Shown here piece after piece: positions 22,990 through 31,105 of a DNA stretch of 64,000 nucleotides (the first letter of the stretch is position 1; every line of letters starts with the position of its first letter). The stretch comes from Modestobacter italicus. GTDB taxonomy: Bacteria > Actinomycetota > Actinomycetes > Mycobacteriales > Geodermatophilaceae. The notes beneath the pieces were generated by a model that saw only the letters and a program-made list of their open reading frames with translations, had not been told where the DNA came from and ran no database searches. The translations under genes were made by a program, and so were the position numbers. Location of the stretch: NCBI RefSeq assembly GCF_019799965.1, contig NZ_JABGCJ010000009.1, positions 1-64,000 on the forward strand, read 5' to 3'.

Positions 22990-24011
22990 TGCAGGTCCCG
23001 GCGGCTGAACAGCACGATGCCGACCGCCAGCACCATCGCCGTCACGACCGCCATGAAGACCCCGGCCTGCAGGTTGCCCAGCAGGTACTCGGTGGGCTGC
23101 CCGGTGAGCTGGTCGTACGCGGTGGTGAGGGTCAGCCCGTCCGGCAGCACCAGGGCGGTGGCGTTGTTGGTGAGCAGCCACGGCTGCCACTCCGGGCGCA
23201 GCGCCCGCACCGCGGTCTCCAGCACCGCGAAGTAGACGAAGCCCACGCCCAGCGCCGCGCCGGTGTTGCGCACCAGGTTGGTCAGGCCGAAGCCGAGCAG
23301 CCCGGCCAGCGTCGTGAGCAGCACGCCCCGGCCGGCGGTGCCGAGCAGCTCCGGCCAGAAGCCGTCGGGCAGGGCGGTGTCGTCGCCGACGAAGGTCTGC
23401 CACAGGCCGGCCATCGCCAACCAGGCGGCCTGCGCGACCATGCCCAGGACGGCGGAGGCGACCGTGACGACGGCGATCTTCGCGCCGAGCACCCGCGGGC
23501 GCCGGGTCTCCCAGAACAGCAGCGCCACCATCGACCGGGTCGACCACTCGGCGCCGACGAACGTGGCCGCGACCAGGAAGGCCAGCACCGACCCCGCCGC
23601 GCTGAACCCCACCGCGCCGCCGACGCCGTCCGCGGCGAAGGAGAACGGCGCCGGGGACAGGAACCAGTCCAGCGGCACGTCGGCCGTGGTGGTCTCCGGG
23701 CCGCACCAGTCGTCCAGCGGGACGTCGTCCGGCGGCTCGGCGTCCCGGAGGCACTGCTCGCGCCCCTCGTTCTGCATCTCGACCTGCTCGGCGCGGGCCT
23801 CCTCGGCCGCGGCGAGGCGCTCCGGCGTCGGCGAGGCGAAGGCGAGCAGCCCGATGACGGTGGCGGTGACCCAGCCCAGCGTCGCGAGCAGCAACAGCAC
23901 GTGGATGAACCGGCGGGCCGCGAAGCGGTGCACCTCGGCGGTCAGCAGGCCGCCGAACCGGCCGGCCGGCGTGGTGGCCGGGGCGTCGGCGCGGGTCTGG
24001 ACGGCGCTCAT
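22986..24011 (-). CDS. ABC-2 type permease
   Basis: 341 residues. Helix 1 (about 37-59) is followed by a long extracytoplasmic loop of about 70 residues containing two Cys (REQCLRDAEPPDD; LDDWCGPETT), which may form a disulfide. Five further helices follow. TFVGAEWSTRSMVALLFWETRRPRVLGAK is the cytoplasmic coupling region typical of ABC-2 exporters. ATG overlaps the ATPase stop (ATGA, 24008-24011). The substrate is unknown. Confidence 0.88.
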   Translation of the reverse strand: MSAVQTRADAPATTPAGRFGGLLTAEVHRFAARRFIHVLLLLATLGWVTATVIGLLAFASPTPERLAAAEEARAEQVEMQNEGREQCLRDAEPPDDVPLDDWCGPETTTADVPLDWFLSPAPFSFAADGVGGAVGFSAAGSVLAFLVAATFVGAEWSTRSMVALLFWETRRPRVLGAKIAVVTVASAVLGMVAQAAWLAMAGLWQTFVGDDTALPDGFWPELLGTAGRGVLLTTLAGLLGFGLTNLVRNTGAALGVGFVYFAVLETAVRALRPEWQPWLLTNNATALVLPDGLTLTTAYDQLTGQPTEYLLGNLQAGVFMAVVTAMVLAVGIVLFSRRDLH

Positions 24012-24922
24012 GCCGGCTCCGCCGTCAGCGCCAGGAACGCGCTCTCCAGGTCCGCTGCCACCGGTGTCAGCTCCTCCAGGTAGTGGCCGTGCTCGGCGAG
24101 CACCCGGGTGACCTCGCCCGGGCCGCGCACCGCCGCGACGACCAGGGCGTCGTCGGTCGGGGTGACGGTGTAGCCGGCGGCGGTGAGCACGGCGGTCGCG
24201 GCGGCCCGGTCGGGCACCCGCACCCGCACGTCACCGGTGGAGCGGCCGGCCAGCACCTCGTGCACCGGTCCGGCGGCGATGCACCGGCCGCGGGCCATGA
24301 TCGAGACCCGGTCGGCGACCTGCTCGATCTCGGCCAGCAGGTGCGAGCTGAGCAGCACCGTGGTCGAACCGTCCCGGCCGAGCCGGCGGATCAGCTCGCG
24401 CACGTCCCGGATGCCGGCCGGGTCCAGCCCGTTGCTCGGCTCGTCCAGGATGAGCAGCTGCGGGGACTTGAGCAACGCCGCGGCGATGCCCAGCCGCTGC
24501 TTCATCCCCAGCGAGTAGCCCTTGAACCGGTCGTCGGCCCGGTCCCGCAGCTCGACGGTCTCCAGCACCTCCTCCACCCGGGTGCGGGGAACCCCGGCGG
24601 TCTCGGCGAGCAGGCGCAGGTTGCGCCGGCCGGAGAAGCCGGGGAAGAACAGCGGCGTCTCGACCAGGGCGCCGACGCTGCCGATCACCTCGGGCAGCCC
24701 GGCCGGCACCGGCCGGCCGAGCAGCCGCACCTCGCCGGCGTCGGGCTGGATCAGCCCCAGCAGCACCCGGATGGACGTCGTCTTGCCCGAGCCGTTGGGA
24801 CCCAGGAAGCCGTGCACCCCGCCGGTCTCGACGACCAGGTCGAGGGCGTCCAGCGCCTTCTGCGGCGGGCGGCCACGCCGGGAGTAGGACTTCGACACCG
24901 CGTGCATCTCGACGGCGGGCAC
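24008..24922 (-). CDS. ABC transporter ATP-binding protein
   Basis: 304 residues. Walker A GPNGSGKTT at 41-49, signature YSLGMKQRLG, Walker B LLILDEPSNGLDP and the H-loop in LLSSHLLAEIEQ are all intact. The C-terminal domain of about 80 residues is like that of multidrug or lantibiotic exporters. It is the first gene of the coupled operon with the permease and the GNAT. Its start codon lies 137 bp from the divergent App1 gene. Confidence 0.92.
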   Translation of the reverse strand: MPAVEMHAVSKSYSRRGRPPQKALDALDLVVETGGVHGFLGPNGSGKTTSIRVLLGLIQPDAGEVRLLGRPVPAGLPEVIGSVGALVETPLFFPGFSGRRNLRLLAETAGVPRTRVEEVLETVELRDRADDRFKGYSLGMKQRLGIAAALLKSPQLLILDEPSNGLDPAGIRDVRELIRRLGRDGSTTVLLSSHLLAEIEQVADRVSIMARGRCIAAGPVHEVLAGRSTGDVRVRVPDRAAATAVLTAAGYTVTPTDDALVVAAVRGPGEVTRVLAEHGHYLEELTPVAADLESAFLALTAEPA

Positions 24923-25059
24923 CGGCGCCTCCTGGCGGCTGGCTGATCAGGGCGGGTGCACCGTGGCACAGCCGGCCCGCCGGCGACACCACCTGGACGC
25001 CGTGTCCGCGACGAACTGCCCGGATCGGTTCCGTCGTCCGCGGGTGGCAGGCTGCGGAG

Positions 25060-26028
25060 GTGGTCTCCCTCCCCGCGCTGGCCCGCCGCGCCGACGTCAC
25101 CGTCCGTGCCCTGCTCTCCCGGCTGGCCCGCCGCGCCGGCTGGACCCCGGCCGTGCTGGCGCACCCTGGCTACGGCAGCGACGGGCGGGTGCGGGTGCTC
25201 GGCCGGGTGCTGCTCGCCCCGGTCGGCGCCCACCCGGAGGAGCGGCGAGCGGTGCCCGGCTGGCAGCGGTTCCTCACCCTGGAGAGCCCCCGGACCGAGG
25301 TGACCGTGACCGTCGCCGGCCAGCGGCGCACCGTGCGCAGCGACGACGACGGGCTGGTCGACGTCACCCTGGACCTGCCGCTGCCCGACGCCGGCGACGT
25401 CCCGGTGGTGCTGCGGGCCGGGGAGCGGGAGTCGCACACGGTGCTGCACCTGGCCTCCCCGCAGGCCGCCCGCGGCGTGGTCTGCGACGTCGACGACACC
25501 GTGCTGGTCACCGGGATCGCCACCCCGCTGCGCGCCGCCTGGCGCACCTTCGTCAGGCCGATGGACAAGCGGCGCGCGGTGCCGGGTATGGCCGCGCTGC
25601 TGCACCAGCTGGTCTCCGGTGCCCCGCACGTGCCGGTCGTCTACCTCAGCAACGGGCCGTGGAACCTGGCCGGGCCGCTCACCCGGTTCCTGGATCGGGC
25701 CGGCTTCCCGCCGGGGCCGCTGCTGCTCACCGACTGGGGTCCGACGCCGGACCGCTTCTTCCGCGACGGCCAGGCGCACAAGCGGACGTCGCTGCGCCGG
25801 CTGGCCGCCGACCTGCCCGGCGTGCGGTGGACCCTGGTGGGGGACACCGGCGAACACGACCCGGCGCTGTACGAGGAGTTCGCGCTGGACCAGCCGGAGC
25901 GGGTGGCGGCCGTGCTGCTGCGCGACGTCCGGGACACCAGCACCCGGACGGGGCGCTTCGGGGAGGTGCCGGTGGTCTACGCCCCCGACGGGACGGCGCT
26001 GGCCGGCGCCCTGCCGCCGGCCGGCTGA
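25060..26028 (+). CDS. App1-domain phosphatase (DUF2183)
   Basis: 322 residues. The C-terminal half shows the HAD-like motif GVVCDVDDTVLVTGIATPLR (DxDxT), then PVVYLSNGPWNLAGPLTRFL, LLLTDWGPTPDRFFRDG and LVGDTGEHDPALYEEFA. These are signatures of the App1 phosphatidate-phosphatase-like family. The N-terminal 140 residues form a beta-rich domain. The enzyme probably dephosphorylates a phospholipid or other phosphoester. GTG 25060 is 6 nt behind CAGGCT. Its last 52 bp overlap the tail of the convergent LLM gene. Confidence 0.85.
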   Translation: MVSLPALARRADVTVRALLSRLARRAGWTPAVLAHPGYGSDGRVRVLGRVLLAPVGAHPEERRAVPGWQRFLTLESPRTEVTVTVAGQRRTVRSDDDGLVDVTLDLPLPDAGDVPVVLRAGERESHTVLHLASPQAARGVVCDVDDTVLVTGIATPLRAAWRTFVRPMDKRRAVPGMAALLHQLVSGAPHVPVVYLSNGPWNLAGPLTRFLDRAGFPPGPLLLTDWGPTPDRFFRDGQAHKRTSLRRLAADLPGVRWTLVGDTGEHDPALYEEFALDQPERVAAVLLRDVRDTSTRTGRFGEVPVVYAPDGTALAGALPPAG

Positions 26029-27020
26029 CGGCCGAACAGCCCGGCCAGCGCCGCGTCGGAGGCGGCCAGCGCGGCGCGGTCGAACGTGCTGCTGGAGGCG
26101 ATCAGCTCCGCGGCGCCGGTGCGCTCCACCAGCTCGGCCAGCCGCCCGGCGACCTGCTCGGGGGTCCCCGCGATGGCCGAGGCGGCGGTCTGCTCGACGT
26201 ACTGCCGCTGCCGCGGCGTCCAGTCGCGCGCGCGGATCGCCGCGACCGGCTCCAGCGGTGGGAAGGCGCCGGCGGTGCGGGCCTGCGCCATCGCCCACGC
26301 CTCAGGCAGCAGCAGCTCCTGCGCCTCGGCAGCGGTGTCGGCCACCAGCACGTCGAGACTGATCGACACCTGCGGCTCCGGCTGCTGGGACGAGGGCCGG
26401 AAGGCACGCCGGTAGCCGGCCAGCGCGGCCAGCCCCGGCTCCGGGTCGCCGGCCACCCCGAGCAGCGGACCACCGACCACCACCGGCAGGCCGAGGGCGG
26501 CGGCGACCTCCAGCCCGCGGCCGGTGGCCAGCACGCTCATCGGGACCGGCGCCGCCGGGCGTGGGCGGGCGGTCACTTCCGCCGTCCCCTCCAGGTACGA
26601 CCGCAGCTCGGCGAGGTCGGCGGCGAAGTCGGTCTCGTGCTCGCGCAGCGCCCGGCGCACCGGCGGGGTGAACCCGGGGGAGCGGCCCAGCCCCAGGTCG
26701 ACCCGGCCGGGGGCCAGTGCCGACAGCATCGCGAACTGCTCGGCCACGACCAGCGGCTGGTGGTGGGGGAGCATCACCCCGGCCGAGCCGATCCGCAGCG
26801 TCGTCGTCCGGCCGGCGATCGCGGCGAGCAGGACGGCGGGTGCGGCGCTGGCGACGCCGGGGACGCCGTGGTGCTCGGCGACGAAGAACCGGTGGTAGCC
26901 CTGCCGCTCGGCGGCGACCGCGCGGTCGACGGTGCCGGTCACGCCGGTGCTGTCCGGCTCGCCGGACCGGGTGCGGGAGCGGTCCAGCAGCGACAGCCCG
27001 ACGCCGGTGAGAGCGGCCAT
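25977..27020 (-). CDS. LLM-class flavin-dependent oxidoreductase
   Basis: 347 residues. GVTGTVDRAVAAERQGYHRFFVAEHHGVPGVASAAPAVL, the loop with PHHQPLVVAEQFAMLSALAPGRVDLGLGRSPG, and VPMSVLATGRGLEVAAALGL mark the luciferase-like monooxygenase family (MsnO8 type), which use reduced FMN or F420. The start at ATG 27020 is chosen because it overlaps the stop of the Spl-like gene (ATGA). It is therefore coupled to that gene. The 3' end overlaps the App1 gene tail to tail by 52 bp. The substrate is unknown. Confidence 0.88.
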   Translation of the reverse strand: MAALTGVGLSLLDRSRTRSGEPDSTGVTGTVDRAVAAERQGYHRFFVAEHHGVPGVASAAPAVLLAAIAGRTTTLRIGSAGVMLPHHQPLVVAEQFAMLSALAPGRVDLGLGRSPGFTPPVRRALREHETDFAADLAELRSYLEGTAEVTARPRPAAPVPMSVLATGRGLEVAAALGLPVVVGGPLLGVAGDPEPGLAALAGYRRAFRPSSQQPEPQVSISLDVLVADTAAEAQELLLPEAWAMAQARTAGAFPPLEPVAAIRARDWTPRQRQYVEQTAASAIAGTPEQVAGRLAELVERTGAAELIASSSTFDRAALAASDAALAGLFGRQPAGGRAPASAVPSGA

Positions 27021-28132
27021 CAGAACGCGTACCGGACCGGCAGCCACGGGGCGTGCTGCCGGATCAGCTCCTGCAGCCGGGTGACGCCGGCCCGCTTCAC
27101 GTCGTTGCGGTAGCGGACGTTGAGCTGGCCGTTCTGGCTGACCTTCGGCTGCTGCAGGTCCGGGCGCCAGAGCAGCTCCTCGGCCTTGGGGTGCCAGCCC
27201 AGGTTCACCTCGTGGAGGCCCTCGTTGTGGGTCAGCATGATCACCTCGGTGGCGGCCTGGGCCTTGGCGGCGGCGGAGAGCCGGTCGTCCAGCTGCTGCA
27301 GCAGCGCCGTCCAGTCCGCCTCCCAGCCCTCGCGGAGGACCACCGGTGAGAAGTTGAGGTGCACCTCGTAGCCGGCCGCGACGAAGTCGTCGACTGCGGC
27401 GATCCGCTCGTCGACCCGGCTGGTGCGCACGTCCAGCAGCCGGGCGTCGGCGTCGGGCATGAGCGAGAACCGCACCCGGGTGCGGCCCTGCGGGTCGAGG
27501 TCGAGCAGCTGCCGGTTGACGAACTTGGTGGCGAAGGAGGCCTTGGCCGTCGGGAGGTCACGGAAGGTGGCGATCAGGTCGGCCACGTTGTCGCTGACGA
27601 CCGCGTCGACCGAGCAGTCGCTGTTCTCGCCGAGGTCGTAGACCCACGCGTCCCGGTCGCACTGGTTGGGCTCGGTCTTGGGGCCCTGGCGGGCGACGTG
27701 CCGGCGCAGGTGCGCGGTGATCTGCTCGATGTTGGTGAACACCGTGATCGGGTTGGCGTAGCCCTTGCGCCGCGGCACGTAGCAGTAGGCGCAGGCCATC
27801 GCGCAGCCGTTGGCCGTCGAGGGGGCGATGAAGTCCGCCGATCGGCCGTTGGGCCGGGTGCTCAGCGACTTCTTCACGCCCAGCACCAGCGTCTCGCTCT
27901 TCACCCGCACCCAGCGCTCGACGTTGCCGGCGTTGCCGTGCAGCTCGGGCAGCTGCCAGTGCGAGTCCACCTCGACCAGTTCTGCGTCGGGGAACCGGGC
28001 GAGCACCTGACGGCCGCGCGGGGACGCCGCGGCGGCGGGCTCGGCGTAGACGGTGCGCACCTGCAGCAGCCGGTTGTCGACCGGCGTCTCCTCGGGCAGG
28101 ACGTCGTCGAAGAGCGTCAGCGCGTCGGTCAC
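27020..28132 (-). CDS. Spore photoproduct lyase-family radical SAM protein
   Basis: 370 residues. The cluster motif STANGCAMACAYCYVPRRKG has Cys at 110, 114 and 117 (CX3CX2C), which binds the 4Fe-4S cluster that splits S-adenosylmethionine. FATKFVNRQLLDLDPQGRTR, VRFSLMPD and YEVHLNFSPVVLREGWEADW follow the SplB pattern. True SplB repairs the spore photoproduct thymine dimer. Here the host is probably not an endospore former, so a related DNA or RNA repair reaction under desiccation or UV is possible. The coupled LLM gene may supply reducing power; that link is inferred from ATGA coupling only. Confidence 0.85.
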   Translation of the reverse strand: MTDALTLFDDVLPEETPVDNRLLQVRTVYAEPAAAASPRGRQVLARFPDAELVEVDSHWQLPELHGNAGNVERWVRVKSETLVLGVKKSLSTRPNGRSADFIAPSTANGCAMACAYCYVPRRKGYANPITVFTNIEQITAHLRRHVARQGPKTEPNQCDRDAWVYDLGENSDCSVDAVVSDNVADLIATFRDLPTAKASFATKFVNRQLLDLDPQGRTRVRFSLMPDADARLLDVRTSRVDERIAAVDDFVAAGYEVHLNFSPVVLREGWEADWTALLQQLDDRLSAAAKAQAATEVIMLTHNEGLHEVNLGWHPKAEELLWRPDLQQPKVSQNGQLNVRYRNDVKRAGVTRLQELIRQHAPWLPVRYAF

Positions 28133-28230
28133 GAGAGGTGCAGCGCAGGGCCCGGGAGCGCCATTCCGCGGCCCGGTGTGGCGGACCCCCTAGGCTCCAA
28201 CGCGCCCCGCCCCTGACCTGGAGGTCCCCC

Positions 28231-28650
28231 GTGCTGGCCAGCATCGGTTACGCCGTCGCCTACACCGCCGTCGGCATCGCGCTGCTGTTCGTCGGCGCGC
28301 TCGCTCTCGACCTGCTCACCCCCGGCCGGCTGGCCAAGCACATCTACGAGGAGCGCTCGGTCAACGCCGGGATCGCCCTGGCCGCCGGCTTCCTCGGGCA
28401 GGGTGCGATCGCGTTCACCACCATCTGGACCAACGCCACCAGCGGGTTCGGCCGGGCGCTGGCCTACACCGTCGTGTTCGGGCTGCTCGGCGTCCTGCTG
28501 CAGGTGCTGGCGTTCCTGCTGCTGGACGTCCTGACCCCGGGGCGGCTGGGCCATCACCTCACCGGGGTGTCCTTCCACCCGGCCAGCCTGGTCTCCGCCG
28601 GCTCGACGCTGGCGGTCTCGGCGATCATCGTCGCCTCCATCTGGCCCTGA
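28231..28650 (+). CDS. DUF350 membrane protein
   Basis: 139 residues with four helices in two similar halves. Each half has the family element LLTPGRLAKHIYEERSVNAG or LDVLTPGRLGHHLTG just after a helix. DUF350 proteins are small inner-membrane proteins of unknown role. GTG 28231 is preceded by GGAGG (28220-28224) at a good distance. The last codons and the stop belong to the first unit of an 18-bp tandem repeat, and the 3' end overlaps the convergent EamA gene by 97 bp. Confidence 0.88.
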   Translation: MLASIGYAVAYTAVGIALLFVGALALDLLTPGRLAKHIYEERSVNAGIALAAGFLGQGAIAFTTIWTNATSGFGRALAYTVVFGLLGVLLQVLAFLLLDVLTPGRLGHHLTGVSFHPASLVSAGSTLAVSAIIVASIWP

Positions 28651-29594
28651 GCCTCCATCTGGCCCTGAGCCTCCATCTGGCCCTGAGCCTCCATCTGGCC
28701 CTGATCGCCGGTCGTCCGGGTGCGGCCGGACGTCGTCGCCAGCAGCACCCCGGCGACGACGACGGCGCCGCAACCGATCTCCACGGCCGACGTGGCGTCT
28801 CCGAGCAGCAGCCACGAGGCCCCGATGCCGACGACCGGCACGAGCATGGAGAACGGGGCCACCGTGCTGGACGGGTGCCGGGCCATCAGCGCCGTCCAGA
28901 TCCCCGAGCCGAGCAGCGTGGCCACCACGACGGTGTAGAGCAGCCCGGCCAGCGCCAGCAGCCCCTGGGTGGTGCCCAGCGTGGTGAACGAGCGGGCGAT
29001 CGCGGCCGGGCCCTCGGCGAGCAGTGACACGGCCAGCATCGGCAGCGGGGGCACCACGCTCATCCAGAGGGTGAGCTTCAGCGGCTCGGTGGCCCGTGCC
29101 TGCCGGGTGCACAGGTTGCCCAGCGCCCAGCCCAGCCCGCCGCAGAGGGTGAGCAGCACCGGGAGCAGCAGCGCCGTGCCGCCCACCTCGGCCCGGTAGA
29201 GGGCGATGCCGCCGAGGCCGGCCACCGCGATGCCGACGCCGGTGAGCTGACGGACGGTGAGCCGCTCGTGCAGCAGCAGGCCGGCCAGCAGCACGGTGAA
29301 CGGCGCCGAGGACTGGAGCACCAGCGAGGCGAGGCCGGTGGGCATCCCGGTGTCCATCGCCAGGTACAGGAAGAGGAACTGCAGCACGCCGAAGCCGGTG
29401 CCGTAGCCGATCAGCCAGCGCAGCGGCACGGCGGGCCGCGGCACGAACAGCAGGGTCGGGACGGCGAGGACGGCGAACCGGAGCGCGACCAGGGCGAAGG
29501 GCGGGAACTGCTCGAGCGACAGGTGGATGGCGGTGAAGTTCACGCCCCACAGCACGGCGACGAGGCAGGCGAGCAGGCGGTCACGGCGGGGCAC
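28554..29594 (-). CDS. EamA/DMT transporter with hexapeptide-repeat tail
   Basis: 346 residues. Ten helices in two EamA repeats (RLLACLVAVLWGVNFTAIHL; PFTVLLAGLLLHERLTVRQL; LGNLCTRQA). The cytoplasmic C-terminus carries four QGQMEA units encoded by the 18-bp repeat at 28633-28704, then about 30 further residues that overlap the DUF350 gene on the other strand. GTG 29594 gives MPRRDRLLACL, a normal family start; a TTG at 29624 would add ten residues and has its own weak CTGGAG. It is divergent from the LysR gene, which probably regulates it. Confidence 0.85.
   Translation of the reverse strand: MPRRDRLLACLVAVLWGVNFTAIHLSLEQFPPFALVALRFAVLAVPTLLFVPRPAVPLRWLIGYGTGFGVLQFLFLYLAMDTGMPTGLASLVLQSSAPFTVLLAGLLLHERLTVRQLTGVGIAVAGLGGIALYRAEVGGTALLLPVLLTLCGGLGWALGNLCTRQARATEPLKLTLWMSVVPPLPMLAVSLLAEGPAAIARSFTTLGTTQGLLALAGLLYTVVVATLLGSGIWTALMARHPSSTVAPFSMLVPVVGIGASWLLLGDATSAVEIGCGAVVVAGVLLATTSGRTRTTGDQGQMEAQGQMEAQGQMEAQGQMEATMIAETASVEPAETRLAGWKDTPVR
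28633..28704. repeat. Four perfect copies of an 18-bp tandem repeat
   Basis: GCCTCCATCTGGCCCTGA occurs four times without change (28633, 28651, 28669, 28687). On the plus strand the first copy ends DUF350 (SIWP-stop) and the others lie beyond the stop. On the minus strand all four are read as QGQMEA in the EamA tail. Perfect identity suggests recent slippage expansion. Confidence 0.95.
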
Positions 29595-29665
29595 GGGCCG
29601 AGCCTGCCGCCCTCCGCCGTCCAACTCCAGTGAAGAGATCTTGACGGTCCGTTCAGAATCGCTTC

Positions 29666-30571
29666 ATGGACCTGCGATCGCTGGAGACCCTGCGCGCCGT
29701 CCGCAGCCGCGGCGGGGTCACCGCGGCCGCCGCGGTGCTGCACCTGACGCCGTCGGCGGTCTCCCAGCAGCTGGCCGCGCTCACCGCGGAGCTGGGCGTG
29801 CCGCTGACCGAACGGGTCGGCCGCGGGCTGCGGCTCACCCCGGCCGGGGCGGCGCTGGCCGACGCCGCCGTCGACGTCGCCGAGGCGGTCGAGCGGGCCC
29901 GTGCGGCCTGCCAGGCGTTCGCCGAGCGGCCGGTGGGCACGGTGCGCGTCTCGGCGTTCCAGAGCGCCGCGCAGCTGCTCTTCCCCCGGCTGCTGGGCGC
30001 GGGAGCAACGTTGGACGGCGTCACCCTGGAGTGCGCCGACGAGGACGTGGCGCTCGCCGACTTCCCCGACCTCACCGACCGCTTCGACGTGGTGGTCGCC
30101 CACCGGCCCGACGGCGCCGCCGACTGGGGCAGCGGGGTGCGGGTCGTGCCGCTGTTCCGTGAGCCGCTGGACGTCGCGGTCGGCGCGGACCACCCGCTGG
30201 CCGGCCGGTCCGCCGTCGTCCCGGAGGAGCTGGCGGGGGAGTCGTGGATCACCGTGCGCGAGGGCTTCCCCGTGGCGCCCGTGCTGGCGGCGGTGGCGGC
30301 CCGGTCGGGCGCCGCACCGCACATCGCGCACCGGATCAACGACTTCGCCGTGGCCTCGGCGATGGTCGCCGCCGGGCACGGCATCTCGCTGCTGCCCCGG
30401 CACACCACCTCGCGGGTGCCGGGCCTGCGGCTGCTCCCGTTGAGCGGGGTGCCGTCGGGGCGACGGGTCGAGGCGCTGCTGCGCCCCGACCGGGCCGAGC
30501 GGCGGGTGGTGACCCGGGTGCTCGACGTGCTGCGCGGCGTCGCTGCTCAGATCGACCGCGGCGCGGGCTGA
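29666..30571 (+). CDS. LysR-family transcriptional regulator
   Basis: 301 residues. The winged helix at the N-terminus (LRSLETLRAVRSRGGVTAAA; LHLTPSAVSQQLAALTAELG) is followed by VGRGLRLTPAGAALADAAV. Then comes a periplasmic-binding-like effector domain (GTVRVSAFQSAAQLLFPRLL to the end). It binds DNA near its own start; the divergent EamA exporter 71 bp away is the likely target. ATG 29666 lies 6 nt behind CAGAAT, a leaderless-type element. The inducer is unknown. Confidence 0.93.
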   Translation: MDLRSLETLRAVRSRGGVTAAAAVLHLTPSAVSQQLAALTAELGVPLTERVGRGLRLTPAGAALADAAVDVAEAVERARAACQAFAERPVGTVRVSAFQSAAQLLFPRLLGAGATLDGVTLECADEDVALADFPDLTDRFDVVVAHRPDGAADWGSGVRVVPLFREPLDVAVGADHPLAGRSAVVPEELAGESWITVREGFPVAPVLAAVAARSGAAPHIAHRINDFAVASAMVAAGHGISLLPRHTTSRVPGLRLLPLSGVPSGRRVEALLRPDRAERRVVTRVLDVLRGVAAQIDRGAG

Positions 30572-30586
30572 CCCGGCCGGGACCGC

Positions 30587-30934
30587 TCAGCCGGCGACCC
30601 GGTCGGCCAGCTTCTCGGCGTCCACCAGGGACAGCGCCGGCTCGGCCCGGCGCAGCGCCACGACGGCGGCCACCCCCTCGGGCGAGCCGGCCTCGGCGAT
30701 CATCCGGCGCGCCCACGCCTCGTCGACGTGGGCGGGCAGCGGTGTGGGGGCAGCGGAGGCGCGGCGGAACCACCACAGCCGGTACAGGGCGAGCAGGACG
30801 AAGGCCACCGCCCACAGCGCGTCGCCGGCCACCGCGGAGGCGACGGCCGCCGCGCCGCAGCCCACGGCCAGCAGCAACGGCACCCACCGGTGGACCAGCG
30901 GGGACTCCAGGAACCTCGACAGTGTCTGCGGCAC
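30587..30934 (-). CDS. Small membrane protein with L7/L12-like C-terminal motif
   Basis: 115 residues from GTG 30934 (MPQTLSRFLESPLVHRWVPL). Two adjacent membrane helices (about 16-33 and 37-56) are followed by a basic RLWWFRRAS and a helical domain, ARRMIAEAGSPEGVAAVVAL, then RRAEPALSLVDAEKLADRV. This last part resembles the C-terminal helix of ribosomal protein L7/L12, a module found on several actinobacterial membrane proteins. A longer reading to 31003 is possible. Function is unknown. Confidence 0.65.
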   Translation of the reverse strand: MPQTLSRFLESPLVHRWVPLLLAVGCGAAAVASAVAGDALWAVAFVLLALYRLWWFRRASAAPTPLPAHVDEAWARRMIAEAGSPEGVAAVVALRRAEPALSLVDAEKLADRVAG

Positions 30935-31105
30935 GCGCGGCGTGCTGCCAGGTGCCGGCGCTCCGTGGCGCTCGGTCGCGCACCGTGGCGCTGCGTGCGG
31001 CACCGGGTGCGGCGCCGGCGTGAGACCGGGCTCCGTTTGTGCTGGTCAGGCCAGGGCACAGCTCGTCCGACGGCGCAGGCTGCGTCGCCCGACGATCGGA
31101 GACCC

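Noticed and set aside
28633-28704. Possible CRISPR-like array
   Set aside because: The units are contiguous, with no spacers, and lie in coding sequence.
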